A stretch of 9,715 bases of DNA from assembly GCA_949287345.1 (NCBI GenBank), contig CASEGD010000086.1, positions 1 to 9,715 on the forward strand. Reading direction: 5' to 3'. The stretch is from an uncultured Phascolarctobacterium sp. Its GTDB lineage: Bacteria > Bacillota > Negativicutes > Acidaminococcales > Acidaminococcaceae. Position 1 is the first letter of the stretch; every line of letters begins with the position of its first letter. The position numbers and the translations under genes are program-made. This document shows, one piece after another, positions 6,254 through 9,715 of the stretch. The notes under the pieces are model-generated. The model saw nothing but the letters and a program-made list of their open reading frames with translations. It was not told the DNA's origin and searched no databases.

Positions 6254-7177
6254 TTACAAATATTTTTTAAAAGCTTTCTTCATTTTTATGGCAACATCAA
6301 TAATCCAATCAAATTGTGCTATCCATTCATCTTTATTTTCAAAATTAGCTTCATGCGATATTAAAATACGACTGGCTTTTTTATCTGGCAATTCTCTCCA
6401 ATCTAAATTAATTCCCATCTCTTTCTCTATTTCATCTCTGTGAGATAAAAATGTTTTATACAATTCTTTATCATCTGTAATATACCATTCTACTACAATT
6501 TTGTTATCCTTTCTAATTTGTGAAATAGCAAGATGGCAAAGTGATGAACCTACACTAAAATTCATCCAATGATCCGTACTTGCTTTTCTTTTATTAAAAT
6601 ATTTTACAAAATCTTTGTTTTGAAAAGCATAATCATTAAAAGCAGTCCAATATTCAAATCTTGCTTGTAAAGAAGGAGAAGTATTAGATTGTTTCTTTAT
6701 TTCTTTAGTCCAATCATTTGGTTTTTCTACAACTTCAAACTTTACTGCAATTTCAGAATCTCCTATTTGATATAATTTTATTTCAACGAGAAAGAAATTA
6801 ATCTTTTCATCAGTATGATTATTTAGCCATTCAATAGCAGAACGATGTTCTTCGCGTGCCTTTTTTACAACCCAAATAATAATATCAGCTGATTTGCCGG
6901 AAGCGTAAGTAATCAATTTTCCCAAATGATCATGATTAGTATCTTCAAGTTGATTTTCAATTATTATCTTTCTGTCTGTACCAATTTCAGAAGCATAAAT
7001 ATCAACATTAAAATCACCGACATTTGATTCTGTTTCATCAACAGAAATTTCTAAGCCAACTGCATCAGCCAATAATCCAATATTATCATCCTCTGCAAGC
7101 CATGGTGTAAAATCCAGTGCTTCATGTGGCCATACTTTTCTTAAATCTTTTATTTCTTTCAATAAACCTAATTTCAT
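6254..7177 (-). CDS. DUF4268 protein with N-terminal PD-(D/E)XK nuclease-like domain
   Basis: This is a 307-residue soluble protein with no signal peptide. The N-terminal part (about 1-160) contains VDIYASE (Asp59) and IIIENQLEDTNHDHLGKL (Glu74-x-Gln76), followed by YASG. This matches the DUF91/NucS-like PD-(D/E)XK pattern, with an E-x-Q variant of the usual E-x-K. Residues about 170-305 match DUF4268 as I remember it (FEYWTAF, HWMNFSVGSS, REEIE-like spacing, WRELPDKKASRI, DEWIAQFDWI). GGAG lies eight bases before ATG 7177. The gene is markedly AT-rich (about 28 percent GC in a 60-base sample, against about 53 percent in the neighbouring methyltransferase). It follows that methyltransferase by 55 bp without a visible terminator or promoter. 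This suggests acquisition and transcription from the upstream genes. A defence role is possible but unproven. Confidence 0.85.
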   Translation of the reverse strand: MKLGLLKEIKDLRKVWPHEALDFTPWLAEDDNIGLLADAVGLEISVDETESNVGDFNVDIYASEIGTDRKIIIENQLEDTNHDHLGKLITYASGKSADIIIWVVKKAREEHRSAIEWLNNHTDEKINFFLVEIKLYQIGDSEIAVKFEVVEKPNDWTKEIKKQSNTSPSLQARFEYWTAFNDYAFQNKDFVKYFNKRKASTDHWMNFSVGSSLCHLAISQIRKDNKIVVEWYITDDKELYKTFLSHRDEIEKEMGINLDWRELPDKKASRILISHEANFENKDEWIAQFDWIIDVAIKMKKAFKKYL

Positions 7178-7232
7178 TATAACTACTCCGCTTTCTTGGT
7201 TGATTAAACAAAATTTTAATAATTGAATTGCT

Positions 7233-8606
7233 TTACCCTATCACCATTTCCGCCACCGTTTCCACATGGTGGGTCATTGGGAACATGTCTACCGGCTGGG
7301 CTTTGGTGGCTTTGTAGCCGTGTTCGGTTAAAAACGCCATGTCGCGCGCAAGCGATGCCGGATTGCAGGATACATAAACAATTTTGTGCGGTTTCACTTC
7401 GGCAATAGCTGCCAGCACTTTTTTGTCGCAGCCTGCACGCGGCGGGTCTAAAAGCACAACGTTGGGCTTAATGCCTTTGGAAAGCAGCGCCGGCATTTCT
7501 ACCGCAGCGTCGCCGCAGATAAACTGAGTATTGCTGATATTATTAGCCGCTGCGTTGGCGTTGGCGTCCTTAATTGCAGGCTCTACAATCTCAATGCCGT
7601 ATACCTTGCCTGCTTTCTGCGCCAAATACAGAGAAATTGTACCCGTGCCGCAGTAGCAGTCGATAACGGTTTCACCGCCGCGCAGAGAAGCAAACTCCAG
7701 CGCCGTTGCGTACAGCTTTTCCGTCTGTTCGCTGTTCACCTGGAAGAACGACAACGGTGAGATGCTGAACTTCAAATTGCCCAGCTTGTCTTTAATGGTG
7801 CTTTTGCCGTACAGCACGCGGTTTTTGCTGCCCATAATTATGTTGGTACGTTTTTTGTTAATGTTCTGCACAATGCTTTTTAAGCCGCCAACTTCGCTTT
7901 TCAGCATCGTCACCAGCTCGCCCGCATGCGGGATATCATAGCAGGCGGTAATAATCACAGCCATCACGTCGCCGGTTTTTACGCCCACGCGCCCCATTAC
8001 ATGGCGCACTACTCCCTTGCCGGTATTTTCGTCGTAAGCGGCGATGTTAAACTGCTGCATCCAGCGGCGCACAACCTGCATAATTTTGTTGTTGGCCTGC
8101 TTTTGGATGATGCAGTCGTCGATGTCAATTACATTATGCGTCAGCGCGGCATAGCAGCCGATTTGAATTTCGCCCTGCGTTTTAGCGACCGGAAACTGCA
8201 TTTTATTGCGGTAATGCCACGGGTTTGCCATACCGATAACAGGCAGCACCTCGCAGCCTTCGATATGTCCGATGCGTTCCAGTGCATCCTGCACCTGCCG
8301 GCGCTTAACGGCAAGCTGCCCTTCGTAGCTTAAATGCTGCAACTGGCAGCCTCCGCAGATTTTGTAATACGGGCACGGCGGTTCAACGCGCTGCGCCGAT
8401 GCCTGTTCCACGCTTAAAATATTGCCGGAGGCATACGATTTTTTAACCTGAAACAGCTTTACCTTAACCGTTTCACCCGGCAGCGCGCCGTTAACAAAAA
8501 CCGTAAAGCCCTGCGCCTTGCCGACGCCTTCGCCGCTGCTGCCAAGCCCGGTTATTTGCAGCTCAACTATATCATTTACTTTAAAAGGTGGTTGTTCTTT
8601 TACCAT
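7233..8606 (-). CDS. rlmD: 23S rRNA (uracil-5-)-methyltransferase, RlmD/RlmCD-type
   Basis: This 457-residue enzyme makes 5-methyluridine in 23S rRNA using S-adenosylmethionine. The TRAM RNA-binding domain covers about 7-64. An iron-sulfur cluster motif is seen as Cys78, Cys84, Cys87 (CPYYKICGGCQLQH) with Cys165. The methyltransferase domain has FFQVNSEQT (287-295), SAM-binding DCYCGTGT (316-323), LDPPRAGC (386-393), nucleophile Cys414 (VSCNP) and the HHVE end with Glu449. I chose ATG 8606, not the upstream in-frame start at 8726, because GAGGA sits eight bases upstream, the TRAM domain starts right after it, and the extra 40 residues would only re-read the end of the upstream gene. The gene begins one base after that gene's TAA, so translation is probably coupled. 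Firmicutes homologues often modify both U747 and U1939; the sequence does not tell which. Confidence 0.93.
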   Translation of the reverse strand: MVKEQPPFKVNDIVELQITGLGSSGEGVGKAQGFTVFVNGALPGETVKVKLFQVKKSYASGNILSVEQASAQRVEPPCPYYKICGGCQLQHLSYEGQLAVKRRQVQDALERIGHIEGCEVLPVIGMANPWHYRNKMQFPVAKTQGEIQIGCYAALTHNVIDIDDCIIQKQANNKIMQVVRRWMQQFNIAAYDENTGKGVVRHVMGRVGVKTGDVMAVIITACYDIPHAGELVTMLKSEVGGLKSIVQNINKKRTNIIMGSKNRVLYGKSTIKDKLGNLKFSISPLSFFQVNSEQTEKLYATALEFASLRGGETVIDCYCGTGTISLYLAQKAGKVYGIEIVEPAIKDANANAAANNISNTQFICGDAAVEMPALLSKGIKPNVVLLDPPRAGCDKKVLAAIAEVKPHKIVYVSCNPASLARDMAFLTEHGYKATKAQPVDMFPMTHHVETVAEMVIG

Positions 8607-8607
8607 T

Positions 8608-9684
8608 TTATTTATCCTCGTTGTTAAATTGGTAGCCGTCCTGCATCCAGTACAGCCTGATTGGCAGATTGGAAGCCCCCGGCGGCGACCAGATAAAGCT
8701 GTATGTACCCGGCTCCAATGTGCCAAGCTTCAATAAATCGTCGTAGCTGTCGCCGACTGCGACTTTATCCTGCGGCAGCGGCAGTAATTTCTGCTCCCCC
8801 GCTTTTTTAAGCATGCCGTAACCGGCAAACAGCCCGCCCAGCGGATTAAGATACATTACCGCCGGTTTGGTGCCGCTGATTGTAAAATTAACAGCATAAA
8901 CCACGCCGTAATTGCCGTAATTAACAGCATCAAGGCCTGTCGTGCCATCAACGCCGCGCGCAAAGCCCTGCTCCTCGGAAGCAAGCTCCAGCATGTACAC
9001 ACCCTTATCAATGTTTAGCGGCTTTTTAATATTATACGCCCAATCTGCCTTTTCAAAAGTGCCACGCAGCGGATGCTCATCCATCGGCTGTACCGGCGCG
9101 TATTCGTTATAAATTTCAAAGTCGCTGTTTTCGTCGCACATCAGCACACTAACCTGCACCGGTCTATCGGTGTGCAGATTAATCGTGCCCACCAGAAGCT
9201 GGTTCGGCTCAAGCACATAGCCGCTGCCCGTCAGAAGTTCAGCATTATCGCCCATGCCAAGGCTGCCGCTGTAAGGCTTATGGCCAACATCAAAATATTG
9301 CTGCTGCGTTTCCTTGCCAACCTTTAAATAATGCCAGCCCGCGCGGCCGATGCTGCTGTTCGTCACTTCATACGCAGCTGGGCGCATTTTTTCGTTAGTC
9401 AAAAGCACCGCCAGCTTTTTGTTCCTGTCCATTGCATTGACATGGTGGAAAAATATCCTCACATCGCCGCTGACGGTATCGCGATACAGCACGCCGTTTT
9501 TATAAACCATTTCCGGGCTGTCCGAAAAAATCAGCGTCGGGCCGGAAGTAACCTTCTTTGCTTTCACTTCAATATAATTTTCCGGCAGGCCTTTGCCAGT
9601 TATAAGTTCATCCGCGAAAGCGCCGCACGGCATAAGCAAAAGCCCCGCCGCCAAAAGGCTTAAACAAGTATTTTTTAAGTTCAA
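8608..9684 (-). CDS. Secreted protein of unknown function
   Basis: This is a 358-residue exported protein. A typical Sec signal peptide (Lys4, hydrophobic core about 7-20, cleavage after AFA at residue 24) leads a mature part of about 334 residues. That part is rich in short hydrophobic/aromatic strands and Gly-Asn turns, with no later membrane segment. Cys20 has MP before it, a poor lipobox, so a lipoprotein is unlikely. Mature protein holds a single Cys (183). I do not recognise the family with confidence. The NYGNYGVVYAVNFT...YLNPLGG region recalls parts of Firmicutes proteins carrying copper-amine-oxidase-like stalk domains, from memory only. TTG 9684 is chosen because GAGG lies eight bases upstream and it begins the signal peptide; the frame stays open to the window edge, so a longer start cannot be fully excluded. 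It is first of a leftward operon with rlmD. Confidence 0.8.
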   Translation of the reverse strand: MNLKNTCLSLLAAGLLLMPCGAFADELITGKGLPENYIEVKAKKVTSGPTLIFSDSPEMVYKNGVLYRDTVSGDVRIFFHHVNAMDRNKKLAVLLTNEKMRPAAYEVTNSSIGRAGWHYLKVGKETQQQYFDVGHKPYSGSLGMGDNAELLTGSGYVLEPNQLLVGTINLHTDRPVQVSVLMCDENSDFEIYNEYAPVQPMDEHPLRGTFEKADWAYNIKKPLNIDKGVYMLELASEEQGFARGVDGTTGLDAVNYGNYGVVYAVNFTISGTKPAVMYLNPLGGLFAGYGMLKKAGEQKLLPLPQDKVAVGDSYDDLLKLGTLEPGTYSFIWSPPGASNLPIRLYWMQDGYQFNNEDK

Positions 9685-9715
9685 TGTAATTACCTCGCTT
9701 GCAGGTTTAATAAAA

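Noticed and set aside
7178..7232. Promoter for the DUF4268 gene in the 55-bp gap
   Set aside because: A TAAAAT at 7218-7213 exists, but nothing like a -35 lies 16-18 bp upstream and there is no extended -10.
6158..7232. Mobile element or attachment-site repeats flanking the AT-rich gene
   Set aside because: I compared the two flanks by eye and found no direct or inverted terminal repeats and no transposase or integrase.
8607..8726. Longer start for rlmD at 8726
   Set aside because: The extra 40 residues overlap the upstream coding region in another frame, while ATG 8606 has a good ribosome binding site and directly precedes the TRAM domain.
1..9715. CRISPR array, tRNA genes or a multi-gene defence island
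   Set aside because: No regularly spaced repeats, no tRNA-like T-loop/anticodon pattern, and only one isolated nuclease-like gene were seen.

Overview
The window looks like chromosomal housekeeping DNA from a Firmicutes/Bacillota bacterium. The evidence is strong AGGAG-type ribosome binding sites, sigma-A promoters with 17-bp spacers, a Firmicutes-style leader upstream of 16S rRNA, a TGS-domain nucleoside kinase and a RlmCD-like uracil methyltransferase. A Negativicutes member (Phascolarctobacterium/Acidaminococcus-like) is my guess from gene style; the sequence does not prove it. Most genes are moderately GC-rich (about 45-53 percent where I counted), and one gene is clearly AT-rich.

Layout, left to right. 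(1) Positions 1-260 carry two tandem leftward promoters and the start of an rRNA leader; the 16S gene should begin just beyond the left edge. (2) A leftward LysR regulator (297-1148) and a rightward YeiH-type putative sulfate/sulfite exporter (1271-2194) diverge from a roughly 120-bp region holding overlapping promoters and a LysR-type operator candidate. (3) A rightward class A penicillin-binding protein (2352-4172) has its own extended -10 promoter. Its Lys/Asp-rich C-terminal tail lies in the next frame (about 4157-4447), which suggests a one-base frameshift. (4) A bidirectional terminator (4454-4486) separates it from the leftward genes. (5) The leftward nucleoside kinase (4496-6157) has its own promoter. 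(6) A leftward set follows in the order of transcription: a secreted protein of unknown function (8608-9684), an RlmD-type 23S rRNA methyltransferase starting one base after it (7233-8606), and an AT-rich DUF4268/PD-(D/E)XK-like gene (6254-7177) that ends in a strong terminator.

The LysR/YeiH pair probably forms one regulated unit for sulfur oxyanion export. The PBP, kinase and methyltransferase are independent core functions: wall synthesis, nucleotide salvage and ribosome modification. The AT-rich nuclease-like gene is the only clear candidate for recent acquisition. I did not find a CRISPR array, an insertion sequence, a tRNA or a convincing multi-gene novel system. The most noteworthy points are the PBP frameshift, an apparent in-frame loss of a membrane helix in the YeiH protein, and the orphan nuclease-like gene.
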